Assembly: GCA_014237145.1 (NCBI GenBank)
Contig: JAAXOC010000092.1
Coordinates: 1,569 to 57,864 of the forward strand
Source of the DNA: ANME-2 cluster archaeon
GTDB taxonomy: Archaea > Halobacteriota > Methanosarcinia > Methanosarcinales > Methanocomedenaceae
Length of the DNA stretch: 56,296 bases
Direction of reading: 5' to 3'
The notes under the pieces were generated by a model that searched no databases, was not told where the DNA came from, and saw nothing but the letters and a program-made list of their open reading frames with translations. This document shows, piece after piece, positions 15,582 through 25,018 of this stretch. Position 1 is the first letter of the stretch, and each line of letters starts with the position of its first letter. The translations under genes were made by a program, and so were the position numbers.

Positions 15582-16769
15582 TTATGTACCTCCTGTTATT
15601 TTTTCAACCAGCAGTTCAAAAGCTTCAAAAACTCCTTTCTTCTCTGTAGCTATTGCTGGGATTATAGGTACATCTTCTGGTATATTAAATTGACTACGTA
15701 TATTATCCACTGACATAGCGCCGGGAATATCCTGCTTATTAGCAATGATCACATAGGGAAGTCCATATCCTTTAGTGATTTCCAGCATCTGTTTTGCCCT
15801 GATAAAGTCTTTAGGCGCGGTAGAGTCCACTATCAGGAATATCCCCATGGCTTCACCGCTTATCATCTTTATAATAGGGTCGAACCTCTCCTGGCCCGGT
15901 GTTCCGAATATATCTGCACTGAAGCCCTTATGGTCAATATGTCCATGATCAAGGGCGATGGTAGTTCCCAGTCGGTCCACCGAGATAGCCCTGGTAGACA
16001 GTGAATGAACAAACGTAGACTTGCCAGCATCAAAGGGTCCTGTAACCAGTATCTTGGGGATGTATATCTTGATACCACCAGGTCTTAGCACCCTGAACAG
16101 CATAGACTGTGCCTTATGGTCTGTCCAATCAGCTTTTAACACACCGAAATACTGGCCAAAAATGACACGTTCGGCAATACCGCCAACACTGATGACCGAA
16201 TTGAAAATTTCATCCTTGATAACCTTGATGGTAGATTCCAAATATGGCCAGGCAGTGAAGTTGTAGATGATGACATGGTCATGCAACACTGCAAACTTGT
16301 TCCATAATTTAATGGCTTTCAATGTATTTTCTTCACCACAGAGATCCATGATGGTAGAAAGTGAACCAACCATGATGACGGATTTCTTAGGTACATCCTT
16401 CATGACCTGAATGATAATTTCATTCATATTTTCAATATTCTCAGGGTCGGAAACAATATATTTTTCATCAGAAAGGTCCCCTACCAGGGACGAATATGCA
16501 TCGATAATAGTCAATTTGTCTTCAAATTTCCGGATGCTCCACCCAAACTCCGTGAAATAGTCTTTCATCATGCCGGGATTTGAACTGGAGGTAATATATA
16601 CACACGAAGTGTCTTTAGACAGGTTATGGTACAGTGTCTGCATACCGAAAACATCGCCTTCAACCCCTGGATGATTAAAGTATACCATGGATTTACCTGC
16701 AGGAATACCATCTCCTAGAAATTTATCTAGTCTGGGTATACCTGTTTCCACCAACCTAATCACCGCCAA
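15582..16769 (-). CDS. RecA-like (RAD55-type) domain fused to Arf/Ras-like small GTPase
   Basis: This 395-residue fusion has residues 1-225 similar to RAD55/KaiC-family RecA folds (GIPRLDKFLGDGIPAGKS). Its nucleotide loop is altered to NHPGVEGD, without GKT, so ATPase activity is doubtful. Residues 235-395 are a complete small GTPase: P-loop GPFDAGKS (244-251), a Thr in switch I (about 269-270), DIFGTPGQE (286-294) and NKQD (344-347). The gene overlaps the preceding RAD55-like gene by 14 bp and is followed by a Roadblock gene. A MglA/MglB-like signalling or positioning switch is inferred. The fusion of the two P-loop folds is unusual. Confidence 0.85.
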   Translation of the reverse strand: MAVIRLVETGIPRLDKFLGDGIPAGKSMVYFNHPGVEGDVFGMQTLYHNLSKDTSCVYITSSSNPGMMKDYFTEFGWSIRKFEDKLTIIDAYSSLVGDLSDEKYIVSDPENIENMNEIIIQVMKDVPKKSVIMVGSLSTIMDLCGEENTLKAIKLWNKFAVLHDHVIIYNFTAWPYLESTIKVIKDEIFNSVISVGGIAERVIFGQYFGVLKADWTDHKAQSMLFRVLRPGGIKIYIPKILVTGPFDAGKSTFVHSLSTRAISVDRLGTTIALDHGHIDHKGFSADIFGTPGQERFDPIIKMISGEAMGIFLIVDSTAPKDFIRAKQMLEITKGYGLPYVIIANKQDIPGAMSVDNIRSQFNIPEDVPIIPAIATEKKGVFEAFELLVEKITGGT

Positions 16770-17457
16770 TTAAGACCAGGTCAGCCCCATTAATAGTATA
16801 TTCGTACCAGGGGGATGGTTTTTGTCCCATTCCCACAACCCTGATAAAATGGTCATCATTCTCTTGTTTCACTTCAATAACACCATCAAAAAGCTGCTTC
16901 AAAGTGGCGATGGCCTGGTCGTCGTGCATACCATCCTCAACCAGATAAACACCAATGGCTCCTGCAGCTTTTACCCTGCCTGTAAATACATGCAGGAATC
17001 TAAACACGGTCTGGATGTTGGAGTACATCAGCATGGTAGAAAGTGAATTGATACACAATCTGGTCTTTCGGATATTCTTTTTCATCCAGAAATCCTCAAG
17101 GAACTGACTGATCTTAACCCCAATACCTGTCAGGTCGACCGGACTGGATGCCCTCTTGATGTTAATAGTATCGGCTGTGGGCACACCCAGGGTCTTGGTG
17201 ACACAATCCACAATGCCAATGTGTTCCAAAGGTATTTCCAGATTATTGTATTCGAACCACTGTAGCACGTTTTCCCCGGGTTCACGGGTAGTGACTATTA
17301 CGGCTGCTTCCCCCTCCTTTAACCCATTAAAAACAATGTTATTGATGATGGTCTCTTTTCCGCTCATTGGCGGCCCTAGCAGCATGATATTTGAACCAGC
17401 CCTGATACCTTTGATACTTTCATCTAATTTATCCAAACCCAGAAAATAGCCATCCAT
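16756..17457 (-). CDS. RAD55/KaiC-like RecA-superfamily ATPase
   Basis: From ATG 17457 (GGAG about 9 nt upstream) the protein is 233 residues, beginning MDGYFLGLDKLDES. It has a RecA-like core with a P-loop GPPMSGKE, where the usual Thr/Ser is Glu. It then has VIVTTREPGENV and the Walker-B-like strand LCINSLSTML. Stand-alone RAD55-like proteins in archaea are regulators rather than recombinases. A TATA candidate (17490-17498) sits 33-41 bp before the ATG, so this is the operon head. Its partners are the GTPase fusion and Roadblock genes. Confidence 0.82.
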   Translation of the reverse strand: MDGYFLGLDKLDESIKGIRAGSNIMLLGPPMSGKETIINNIVFNGLKEGEAAVIVTTREPGENVLQWFEYNNLEIPLEHIGIVDCVTKTLGVPTADTINIKRASSPVDLTGIGVKISQFLEDFWMKKNIRKTRLCINSLSTMLMYSNIQTVFRFLHVFTGRVKAAGAIGVYLVEDGMHDDQAIATLKQLFDGVIEVKQENDDHFIRVVGMGQKPSPWYEYTINGADLVLIGGD

Positions 17458-17489
17458 ATTTTTTTCTCCATAAGTAAGTTGCAAACAAT

Positions 17490-17498
17490 TATAAATAT
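17490..17498 (-). promoter_or_regulatory. TATA box of RAD55/GTPase/Roadblock operon
   Basis: The minus strand reads ATTTATAAT preceded by an A-rich BRE-like stretch. It is 33-41 bp upstream of ATG 17457. This gives a short leader containing the GGAG site. Confidence 0.5.
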
Positions 17499-17618
17499 TG
17501 TTTTCGTTTAATCATCACTTTATTTTTATCAAATATTTTATTTGACAATGTGTATACTAGTTAAATAAAATTTCTTCACTATTTATTAAGCTTCCACATA
17601 ATATATATTTATTACCCG

Positions 17619-18962
17619 TTATTTTCCTTTTAGGATGTGGTCTGCAGCCGGGTCGCTCTTCATATATTCACGCAGCACTGTTGTGGCATATGCTCCCCTC
17701 TGCAGGTCAAATTCAAGTTCCACTGCCGAATATCCCGTATTCAATTTGTCTTCTGTTACTTTATATTCCGGGTTTACCGGAATTATAATCTCACGCCGCA
17801 GTCCTTTACTGGCAAGTTCAGGTACTGCAGGCATCCTGAATCCTTCAATATCCACCTTTTCCTCTTCTATCACTGCCTGCTCAATCTCACGGGCCAGTCC
17901 CCCTGACATGGGCGTTTCATACCCAACAATTGGTCCGGTCACAAACGCACGACCCCTTCGTATCAGGTTATTGATGCCATCCAGTGTATCCTCGTCTACA
18001 TTCTGCATCCTGGTGGGGTCAGGGAGTCCGGCCGCATTCTTGAAGCAGACGATATCCCCGGGAAGCGCTTCGTTGATGGGCATCCCCCTTTCCAGACGCC
18101 GGCTGAGTATGAGATTGAACAGGTATGACTGGTATGCATGCACGAACATTTTCCTGAGATTTGGGGATAGCGCATTGAAAGCACCTGCGTAGTCCCCTGG
18201 TTTTTCCACTAGCCGGGTCATCATTGCGCGCTCATACCTTAGGCGTAGGGGGTACTTCCCGATCCCGCCCTTGAAGTCAAGTGTATCAAGCACGTATTGC
18301 CTGGACTGCCTGGCTTCCTCTGACTCACCAGGATATGGGCGGGCTATGTATTCAAGGGCTGCCCCTTCAATGTCACCTTCCACAAGTTTGCGGCCAACAA
18401 TGTGGGTTATGGGGCGCTGGATGCCGAATCTTTGGATGCCGAAGAAGTTAGGCACGCCGCCCACAACTTTGATCTGTGATGTGGTAAGGCCGACCATAGT
18501 ATCCACCTCATCCACTGGCTGCGCTATCTGGCGTACTATAATCTTGAACCGGTTTCCCCACAGGTCGCCCAGGCTCACTTTCTTGTTGGACCGACCCACG
18601 GCAGTAAGGGTAACATCCCTTAACCTGATGCGCTCAAGTTCCGGGGTGTCCATATCATATATGCTGATCTTCTGGGTGGTCAGGGCCTGCTTGTCCTTAG
18701 TGCCTGCCCAGCCTATTCGCTGCTGGCTGATGTGGAGTATGCGGGAGATGTCCCGTACCAGGTGATGGGTATCCCAGTTCTTTTTGGTGAGGGTGCAGAT
18801 GAGGTGGCTGCCTGAGTCTTGTTCTTCACGGTTTGTAAGTTCTTGTACAATAAAATCTTCCGGGACCTGTCTTATGGTTCCGCCAGTACCGGGTTTGGTG
18901 GTGATGTATACTGTTATGCCTGTGTTTTGTTCGAGGTTGGGGGGTGTGGGGGGTGTGGTCAT
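17619..18962 (-). CDS. truD: tRNA pseudouridine(13) synthase TruD
   Basis: This 447-residue protein has the TruD signature: VPEDFIVQE near the N-terminus, the catalytic Asp in GTKDKQA (D90), the NFFGIQRFG motif and the long C-terminal TRUD insertion domain. TruD isomerises uridine 13 in tRNA (position 35 of some archaeal tRNA-Tyr) to pseudouridine. Length agrees with archaeal TruD. The N-terminus from 18962 is Pro/Thr-rich, so the exact start is uncertain. It is monocistronic, with an AT-rich spacer to the next minus-strand operon. Confidence 0.93.
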   Translation of the reverse strand: MTTPPTPPNLEQNTGITVYITTKPGTGGTIRQVPEDFIVQELTNREEQDSGSHLICTLTKKNWDTHHLVRDISRILHISQQRIGWAGTKDKQALTTQKISIYDMDTPELERIRLRDVTLTAVGRSNKKVSLGDLWGNRFKIIVRQIAQPVDEVDTMVGLTTSQIKVVGGVPNFFGIQRFGIQRPITHIVGRKLVEGDIEGAALEYIARPYPGESEEARQSRQYVLDTLDFKGGIGKYPLRLRYERAMMTRLVEKPGDYAGAFNALSPNLRKMFVHAYQSYLFNLILSRRLERGMPINEALPGDIVCFKNAAGLPDPTRMQNVDEDTLDGINNLIRRGRAFVTGPIVGYETPMSGGLAREIEQAVIEEEKVDIEGFRMPAVPELASKGLRREIIIPVNPEYKVTEDKLNTGYSAVELEFDLQRGAYATTVLREYMKSDPAADHILKGK

Positions 18963-19276
18963 CTGGTGTGCTGGTTGGAGTTGATGGTTGATGTAGGTTG
19001 TTGTGTGGGTGGTGAATTATTGATGATAATTTATTGATTTAATGTAAATATTTCTTTTAATTTATATTAATGAGAATATATTGATGCCGGATTCAGGGTG
19101 AAAATTTTCATAATCATTCCGCTACATAATTATATATTAATTGTGAAACATATAAAACCAACTATTATTTCCTCATTATTATAATGTAGAATATATTTAT
19201 ATATAATTATATTAATACTGTTTTATGCGACACCATTCATGGTGAAACAATTGAAAAATTCGTGGAGAAAAAATAA

Positions 19277-19942
19277 ATGAAAAATAAAAACATGTTAGCA
19301 GCTGTTCTTGCTGCAATAATGGTATTGTCAATTGTGGCTTTAGTGCCAGGTGCTCTTGCAGGGAATGACAATAAAGGGAATGGTGCTCCAAGTGGGCAGC
19401 ATTACAACTTGAACTTGATTGGTAAAGATAAGATAGATATACTTCCAAATGATGACAACAATGGACATCGGATATTTGTTAATTTGTATAAACGTACAAA
19501 AATCTCTCTTGAGGAAGGACCTTTCGAAGTAATTGACGCTGATGGAACAGATGGAAAAGCAGTTTTCCAACTGCCTAAGCCAGAAAATACATATGTTACT
19601 GATCCCGCTACAGGAGAAGTTACTGAATTTGTACCTGGTGCATATGAAGTTTATATAAGACCACTTGGTAAACCAGGTGGAAATGGAAATATAACCACAT
19701 GTGCCTTTGATTCTGAAGCAAATGAAACGGTTTGCTCTACCAATAATGTCATTTTAGTTAGAGAGAAAGGGAAGTCTACATTTGGTGATGTAACACAAGA
19801 GTTGACCACAATTACCTACTTTGATGAAGAATCTGGAAAGTGGATTACAGTAGACATCTTTGATGAGAGTCTTGAAGGATATTTCTGGGATTACGACAAC
19901 AATGGATTAAGGCTTGTACAGTTGAGATTCTATCCACTTTAA
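19277..19942 (+). CDS. Secreted protein of unknown function
   Basis: This 221-residue protein has a clear signal peptide (MKNKNMLAAVLAAIMVLSIV, cut after ALAG). The mature part begins with Asn/Gly-rich NDNKGNGAPSG. It continues with HYNLNLIGK, NGHRIFVNL and FEVIDADGTDGKAVFQLP, a conserved pattern I have seen in secreted proteins of methanogens and some bacteria with no known function. Two cysteines (TTCAFD, ETVCS) could form a disulfide. GGAG lies 10-12 bp before the ATG. TATA-like tracts at 19149-19157 and 19191-19213 precede it. It appears monocistronic with its own terminator. Confidence 0.75.
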   Translation: MKNKNMLAAVLAAIMVLSIVALVPGALAGNDNKGNGAPSGQHYNLNLIGKDKIDILPNDDNNGHRIFVNLYKRTKISLEEGPFEVIDADGTDGKAVFQLPKPENTYVTDPATGEVTEFVPGAYEVYIRPLGKPGGNGNITTCAFDSEANETVCSTNNVILVREKGKSTFGDVTQELTTITYFDEESGKWITVDIFDESLEGYFWDYDNNGLRLVQLRFYPL

Positions 19943-19979
19943 ATATTAATCTTAAATTCCATTAAGGTTAATTAAATCT

Positions 19980-20012
19980 GATCCTGGGTTTCCCGGGATC
20001 ACTCAATTTTTT
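19980..20012 (+). terminator. Hairpin plus T-run terminator
   Basis: GATCCTGGG (19980-19988) pairs with CCCGGGATC (19992-20000) around a TTT loop with one G-U pair. A T7 run follows at 20006-20012. It lies 38 bp after the stop of the secreted-protein gene. Confidence 0.7.
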
Positions 20013-20070
20013 TATTTTTATTTTCCATTATATTCTTTACTTTTATGTTCACTGACACCCAGGAATAATA

Positions 20071-20218
20071 GGTGGTGTCCTAAGTTACGTGATTTGATAC
20101 ACTTAGTTATTATTCAAGTACGTTACTGATATTGATTTTAAGTAATATGTCGAAAATCTGCAAATTGCCTCCCAGCATAACGATTAGTGTGTAAAGCCAC
20201 GACTTGCAGGACATCACC
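20071..20218. mobile_element. MITE, 148 bp, GGTG.TGTCCT ends, 8-bp target duplication
   Basis: The left end reads GGTGGTGTCCTAAGT. The right end read inward is GGTGATGTCCTGCAAGT. The pair matches over the first 11 bases except one, then with a small gap. A perfect duplication GAATAATA flanks it (20063-20070 and 20219-20226). There is no coding frame inside. GGTG-type ends and 8-bp duplications are typical of the IS1 family, so an IS1-type transposase may move it (inference). Confidence 0.85.
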
Positions 20219-20226
20219 GAATAATA

Positions 20227-20469
20227 CTATATAAATTTATTCTCATCAACATCCTCGCAATCATAGTACAACCGTTTTAGATGGCGGTATACGGAAACAT
20301 TCATATAATTACTGGGCTCTACAAGCTCCATCCCGGACTCCCCGGGATAGAACCGGTACACACACCTGCCATCCGGAAGTATCATAATCACCTCACGGTC
20401 CTGCCGCTCCCCAGGGCGGGACTTACCCAACCCAGGTACAGTAAACACTGGTTCATCAGTTCGCTTCAT
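20227..20469 (-). CDS. Small protein of unknown function
   Basis: This 80-residue frame contains VIMILPDGRCVYRFYPGE and VYRHLKRLYYDCED, which look protein-like. No family was recognised. The frame stays open about 25 codons upstream of ATG 20469 without a normal start (an AGGAGG there is too far from the ATG). The N-terminus may therefore be longer, use an odd start, or be lost. The MITE at 20071-20218 is inserted just past its stop codon. Confidence 0.4.
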   Translation of the reverse strand: MKRTDEPVFTVPGLGKSRPGERQDREVIMILPDGRCVYRFYPGESGMELVEPSNYMNVSVYRHLKRLYYDCEDVDENKFI

Positions 20470-20632
20470 TCCGGGGAGCAGCCTGGCTTCCTCCTGTCGA
20501 TGCTGCTCAAGCCTTGAGATAGGTACACAGTAGTCGATGGTCTCTCACTACCCACGGTGTTAAAAATTTATACAAAATACTTTGCACTGTCATGCGTTAT
20601 TGTTAAATAGGCAATGATAGAACATATCATGT

Positions 20633-22297
20633 ATGTCATCTATCAGCCAGGCATGGACATCAATGAACATAAGTAGACATGGCATACCCGAGATTTTTGA
20701 AAACACTCATTTTCTGGTAGATAAGAACGGTAAACTGATGTATATTGATAAAACGTGCGAAAATATTTTCAATGTACGACCAGATGAATGCCCGGATATG
20801 ATAGATTTTTCAACTTTAGAATGGGTCCATAGTAAGGACAGGGATAAAGTAAGGGAAAATTTTCAATCAGCAATAAATGAAGACACCTGTTCAAAAATCG
20901 AGTACAACCTTGCAAGTATTAAAGGAATTACCCTATCACATACATTATTTCCAATCCATGACAATGGAGGAAAACTTGTCTCAATTCACGGGTTTTTTGA
21001 AAAACACCAGCCTGACAATTTACTTGAGCTGGAGAAATACAACGTATTTAAAATACTTGAGTTATTTAATCAAATTTCTTTAATTGTCTCCAGGAAAAAT
21101 CCCTTTGAAAAAACCCTTTCAGAATTGCTCGACAAAGTGCTGGAAATCATTAAAATGGAATCCGGCGGCATATACATTCTTAATAGAGAGACCGGTAACT
21201 ACATATTGACAGTACATTCCACCCTTTCAGAAGAATTTTTACAAAAGCATAGTGAAATTACCAGGGAATGGAAGAGGCTGCTACCTGTAATGGATGAAGG
21301 AAAGGTAGTTGTGATCCAGGATGTACTTGCCCCTGTTCCTTACGCAGACACTGGAAGAAAAATCTCGGCAATAAATGAAGGATTCCGTTCTTTTGCAGGT
21401 ATTCCCCTGATCATTGAGAATTCCATCAATGGAATATTAATGATAAGTTTATCGGGTATACATGAATTCACAGAATTAGAAAAACGATTATTTTCAATTA
21501 TTGGCAGGCAGTTGGGTAATTTCATTAAGCAAGCCAATCTGATAGATCAGTTACACAAATCCCGGGAAATCTATCAGGACCTTTTGGATAATGCGGTGGA
21601 TATAATATATACCCATGACCTGAAAGGTAATATTCTTTCTATGAACAAGGCCGGACTAGATACATTACTCATGGGCGAAAAAGATATTTTGCGGTCAAAT
21701 ATAAGGGATTTTCTGACAGAAGAAAGCCAGGAAGTTGCAGAATTCGTAATAAACCTGTTAGCTCAAGGTGAAGAGATACGATTTCCGGTTATACTGGAAG
21801 TGATACGGACGGATGGGGCCAGATTGTTCATTGAATTCAATATGCGGCCAATATTAAAGGACGGTAAGCCCGTGGCAGTTCAAGGTATTGCCAGGAATCT
21901 TGACAAGCGGTTAAAAGCAGAACAGAACATATTGATATTCAATAAAGCCCTCAATCTTACCTTGGATGGTATTGATGTCTCGGATGCTGACTATAATATC
22001 ACATTCATTAATGAAGCAGGCGCAAAAATGTTCGGATATAGTAGAATGGAATTAATTGGACAGCATGCAAGCATATTCTATGCAGAGGAGGACATATCCA
22101 ACTTTAATGAAAATGTAATGCCTGCCATGAAAAAATATGGTTATTGGAACGGCCTGATCCTTGGAAGGAAGAAGGACGGGACAGCATTCCCAGTTGAGGT
22201 CACTCTCAATTCAATGATGGATGAAAAAGGTGAGCCGCTGGTAAATCTGGCAATATTCCGTAAAAGAAATAAACTTTCATACGAAAAATACCAGTAA
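20633..22297 (+). CDS. PAS-GAF-PAS-PAS sensor protein without output domain
   Basis: This 554-residue cytoplasmic protein has PAS-like region 1 (about 20-125), a GAF domain (about 150-310, with GGIYILN and FAGIPLIIENSINGILMIS), a second PAS (about 315-430, DLLDNAVDIIYTHDLKG) and a third PAS/PAC (about 435-545, ADYNITFINEAGAKMFGYS). No histidine kinase, GGDEF or HTH output was found. In archaea such proteins act as ligand or redox sensors working through separate kinases. The stop lies 7 bp before the DUF167 gene, but the functional link is unclear. Confidence 0.85.
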   Translation: MSSISQAWTSMNISRHGIPEIFENTHFLVDKNGKLMYIDKTCENIFNVRPDECPDMIDFSTLEWVHSKDRDKVRENFQSAINEDTCSKIEYNLASIKGITLSHTLFPIHDNGGKLVSIHGFFEKHQPDNLLELEKYNVFKILELFNQISLIVSRKNPFEKTLSELLDKVLEIIKMESGGIYILNRETGNYILTVHSTLSEEFLQKHSEITREWKRLLPVMDEGKVVVIQDVLAPVPYADTGRKISAINEGFRSFAGIPLIIENSINGILMISLSGIHEFTELEKRLFSIIGRQLGNFIKQANLIDQLHKSREIYQDLLDNAVDIIYTHDLKGNILSMNKAGLDTLLMGEKDILRSNIRDFLTEESQEVAEFVINLLAQGEEIRFPVILEVIRTDGARLFIEFNMRPILKDGKPVAVQGIARNLDKRLKAEQNILIFNKALNLTLDGIDVSDADYNITFINEAGAKMFGYSRMELIGQHASIFYAEEDISNFNENVMPAMKKYGYWNGLILGRKKDGTAFPVEVTLNSMMDEKGEPLVNLAIFRKRNKLSYEKYQ

Positions 22298-22304
22298 ATG
22301 GATC

Positions 22305-22625
22305 ATGTCTGTAAAAGATGCTGTAAGAGAGGGGCGCGATGGGGTACTTATCGATATTGAAGTTACACCCGGTACTAAAACCGTAAAAGTTCCCAGTGGT
22401 TACAATCCCTGGAGAAAACGTATCGAGGTCCGGCTTTCCCGGGAAGCGCAGAAAGGTAAGGCAAACCAGCAGTTGATACAGGAACTTTCAGGGATGCTGG
22501 GGATCAAAGAAAATGATGTTACCCTTATTTCGGGACATACTGCTCATAAAAAAACAATCCGTGTCATGGGAATGAATTTGGAACAGGTCAATAGCTTGAT
22601 GGAATCCCTGATAGATAAAGTTTAA
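22305..22625 (+). CDS. DUF167 (YggU/UPF0235) family protein
   Basis: This 106-residue protein has the DUF167 pattern: IEVTPGTKTVKVPSGYNPWRK, then VRLSREAQKGKANQQLI and LISGHTAHKKTIRV. It is a small conserved alpha/beta protein of unknown function found in all domains. It follows the PAS sensor gene by 7 bp and precedes the TOPRIM gene by 26 bp. Confidence 0.88.
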   Translation: MSVKDAVREGRDGVLIDIEVTPGTKTVKVPSGYNPWRKRIEVRLSREAQKGKANQQLIQELSGMLGIKENDVTLISGHTAHKKTIRVMGMNLEQVNSLMESLIDKV

Positions 22626-22651
22626 AGCAGTTTAGGACGTCATGTTTTGGG

Positions 22652-23062
22652 GTGGCTCTTTTGGATGATCTTGAAAGGCTTGAAAAACTGGAAGGACTGA
22701 TCCTTGAACTTCAACAGATGTCTGATAAGGGGGCAGTCATCATTGTTGAAGGAAAAAGAGACAGGAAAGCCCTGAGGGCCTTGGGAATTACCGGTGACAT
22801 CGAGCTGGGTACAAAAAAGTCAATTCTTGTGTTTTGTGAAGATGTGGCCAGGGAATACAATAACGTGATCGTACTCACCGATTGGGATGAAAAAGGTGAT
22901 AAACTGGCTTCCCTTATGGAAGGTTACCTGAGAAGCACCAGTGCAGCTGTTAATATGGATATTCGTAAGAAGATCAAAAACCTCGTACAAAAAAGGATAA
23001 AGGATATTGAAAGCTTAGATACTCACATTTCAAATCTGCGACATAATTTGAAACATTTTTAA
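22652..23062 (+). CDS. TOPRIM-domain protein (UPF0292-like)
   Basis: The start is GTG at 22652. The 136-residue protein carries a TOPRIM core: VIIVEGKRDRKALRAL with the catalytic Glu, and VIVLTDWDEKGDKLA with the DxD-like acidic pair. A basic helical tail follows. Stand-alone TOPRIM proteins resemble the RNase M5/OLD fold and may cut RNA or DNA. The archaeal UPF0292 group has no known substrate. It lies upstream of dnaG, separated by an AT-rich gap. Confidence 0.82.
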   Translation: MALLDDLERLEKLEGLILELQQMSDKGAVIIVEGKRDRKALRALGITGDIELGTKKSILVFCEDVAREYNNVIVLTDWDEKGDKLASLMEGYLRSTSAAVNMDIRKKIKNLVQKRIKDIESLDTHISNLRHNLKHF

Positions 23063-23758
23063 TTGTATATGAATTTACGTGACATTCTCTATTTTCATAC
23101 CATAAGTTTATTATACATTTTCTACAAAAATAGGGGTATGAAAATTACATTGATCTGATTATTGATGCAATGTGTTTCATTCATTACAAAATATATGATA
23201 TACTTAAATATATGATAATATTAATAAGTGATATATAATACAATAAAAGTATGATAATATATGGAAATATTAATTTGTAACATTTATTATATAATATGTA
23301 ATACTATGGGTGTGAGGTAATACAAAACAATGTGACCACACAACATATATTATGTCATATATATTACTATAAATATACAATAATACATAATAATAATATA
23401 GACAATCTGTGATAATTAAGTAGATAGAAATTTCGCACATTCAAATAATTAACTACATGGAAGCAATCGGATGCCATGATCAGTATCAGGTATCCGGGAG
23501 AGAAAAGGGACTGATGGGCAATAATGAATATGTTTCCAGAGCCCTTGCACATAAAGATAATAAAATCGAAGTATCAAGAATAATATGTAACTGATAAATG
23601 ATTCATACCGGGATTTCCAGACAGTGGAGGTGTACTGGTATAAGTATTGGTGAAATTATTTAATTGTAGATATTTGTAAATAATTTATTATCTGGCCATG
23701 TCTTGATCGGATTGGATTTTTCTTACCTACTTCTTAGACATACTTTGAGGTATACATT
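23063..23758. other. AT-rich intergenic region upstream of dnaG
   Basis: This is nearly 700 bp without a credible gene. Positions 23150-23420 are extremely AT-rich with many ATATAATA-type words. An 11-bp inverted repeat is at 23091-23145. A weak plus-strand frame near 23457-23595 has no recognised similarity. No origin-recognition-box motifs were seen. The dnaG promoter is presumably in the last 120 bp. Confidence 0.5.
23091..23145. repeat. Inverted repeat, 11-bp arms, 33-nt loop
   Basis: ATTTTCATACC (23091-23101) is the exact complement of GGTATGAAAAT (23135-23145). It lies 28 bp after the TOPRIM gene stop. It could be a transcript-end hairpin or an operator. Confidence 0.6.
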
Positions 23759-25015
23759 ATGCAAGATACAGACACTACCAAATATATAATCCATTCAAAA
23801 ATAAAAGCAGACGGAATAGTGGAACGACCTGATGTTGTCGGTGCAATATTCGGGCAGACAGAAGGACTATTAGGCAATGACCTTGATCTGAGGGAACTCC
23901 AGAAAACCGGACGGATCGGCAGGATCGAGGTAAATATAAAATCAACAGGCGGTAAATCAAATGGTACTATCGATATCCCATCAAGCCTTGATAAGACCGA
24001 GACCGCTGTCCTGGCAGCTTCCCTGGAAACTATCGACAGGATCGGGCCTTGTATTGCAAATATCGATATAACCAAGATCGAGGATATACGTGCATCAAAA
24101 CGACACCATATAGTAAACAGGGCCAAGCACATCCTCACAGAAATGTTCGACGAGAACATCCCTGAAAGCCAGGAGATCACTGATGAGGTAAAACAAGCTG
24201 TAAGGGTCAAGGAAATGGTCTTTTTAGGTAAAGACGATATCCCATGCGGCCCCAATGTTGCGGATTCGGATGCCATTATTGTAGTAGAGGGACGGGCTGA
24301 TGTGCTGAACCTGCTGCGATACGGTATAAAGAATTCAGTTGCCGTGGGGGGTACAAATGTACCCAAGGCAGTCATTGATATCTGCAAGAATAAGAAGGTC
24401 ACTGCATTCACGGATGGTGACCGGGGTGGTGAACTGATCATCAAGGAACTGCTCCAGGTTGCTGAAATTGATTTCATAGCAAGAGCCCCGGATGGAAAAG
24501 GCGTGGAAGAACTGGTCCAGAGGGAGATAATCAAATCCCTGCGCCAGAAGATACCTGTGGAACAGGCCATGGATATGTACCAGATCGGGGGACGGAAAGC
24601 CAGGACTTCATCCCATCCGAAGCGCAGGGAAGAACGCAGGGATGTCAGGCCAAGGATAGTCAAACCTGCTGTAAAGTCCCGTGGTGTGGAAAGACAGCGT
24701 CGGAGACCTGTAAAGACTCAATCTACAGTTTCAGGTGAGTTTAAGGAACAAATGAGTGAACTGAGCGGTACTTTGAGCGGGCGGTTCCTGGATGAGAATA
24801 AGGCCGTGATCAAGGAAGTCATGGTCAGGGACCTGGCAAACTCAATGAAAGACGTGGACAGCAAGGTTAAAAGCGTGATTTTCGATGGTGTAGTGACACA
24901 ACGCCTGGTAGATATTGCTGCTGAAAAGAATGTCAGGGAGATCATCGGTGCCAAGATAGGGAATGTTACCAAAGTGCCGGTTGACATGAAAATATCTTCC
25001 ACTAACGAACTATAA
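23759..25015 (+). CDS. dnaG: Archaeal DnaG-like primase
   Basis: This 418-residue protein is the archaeal DnaG type, with TOPRIM catalytic residues in VVEGRADV (E177) and FTDGDRGG (D219, D221). An N-terminal [23 protein letters not shown] helix-rich part and a basic Arg/Lys-rich linker (about 275-325) are also present. Archaeal DnaG is linked to the exosome and poly(A)-rich RNA binding and can prime DNA synthesis. The next gene starts 4 bp after the stop and encodes a replisome-type nuclease, which supports joint expression. Confidence 0.93.
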   Translation: MQDTDTTKYIIHSKIKADGIVERPDVVGAIFGQTEGLLGNDLDLRELQKTGRIGRIEVNIKSTGGKSNGTIDIPSSLDKTETAVLAASLETIDRIGPCIANIDITKIEDIRASKRHHIVNRAKHILTEMFDENIPESQEITDEVKQAVRVKEMVFLGKDDIPCGPNVADSDAIIVVEGRADVLNLLRYGIKNSVAVGGTNVPKAVIDICKNKKVTAFTDGDRGGELIIKELLQVAEIDFIARAPDGKGVEELVQREIIKSLRQKIPVEQAMDMYQIGGRKARTSSHPKRREERRDVRPRIVKPAVKSRGVERQRRRPVKTQSTVSGEFKEQMSELSGTLSGRFLDENKAVIKEVMVRDLANSMKDVDSKVKSVIFDGVVTQRLVDIAAEKNVREIIGAKIGNVTKVPVDMKISSTNEL

Positions 25016-25018
25016 GGC

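Noticed and set aside
23734-24663. 309-codon minus-strand ORF antisense to dnaG
   Set aside because: Shadow frame with Ser/Arg-rich composition. The plus strand encodes unmistakable DnaG.
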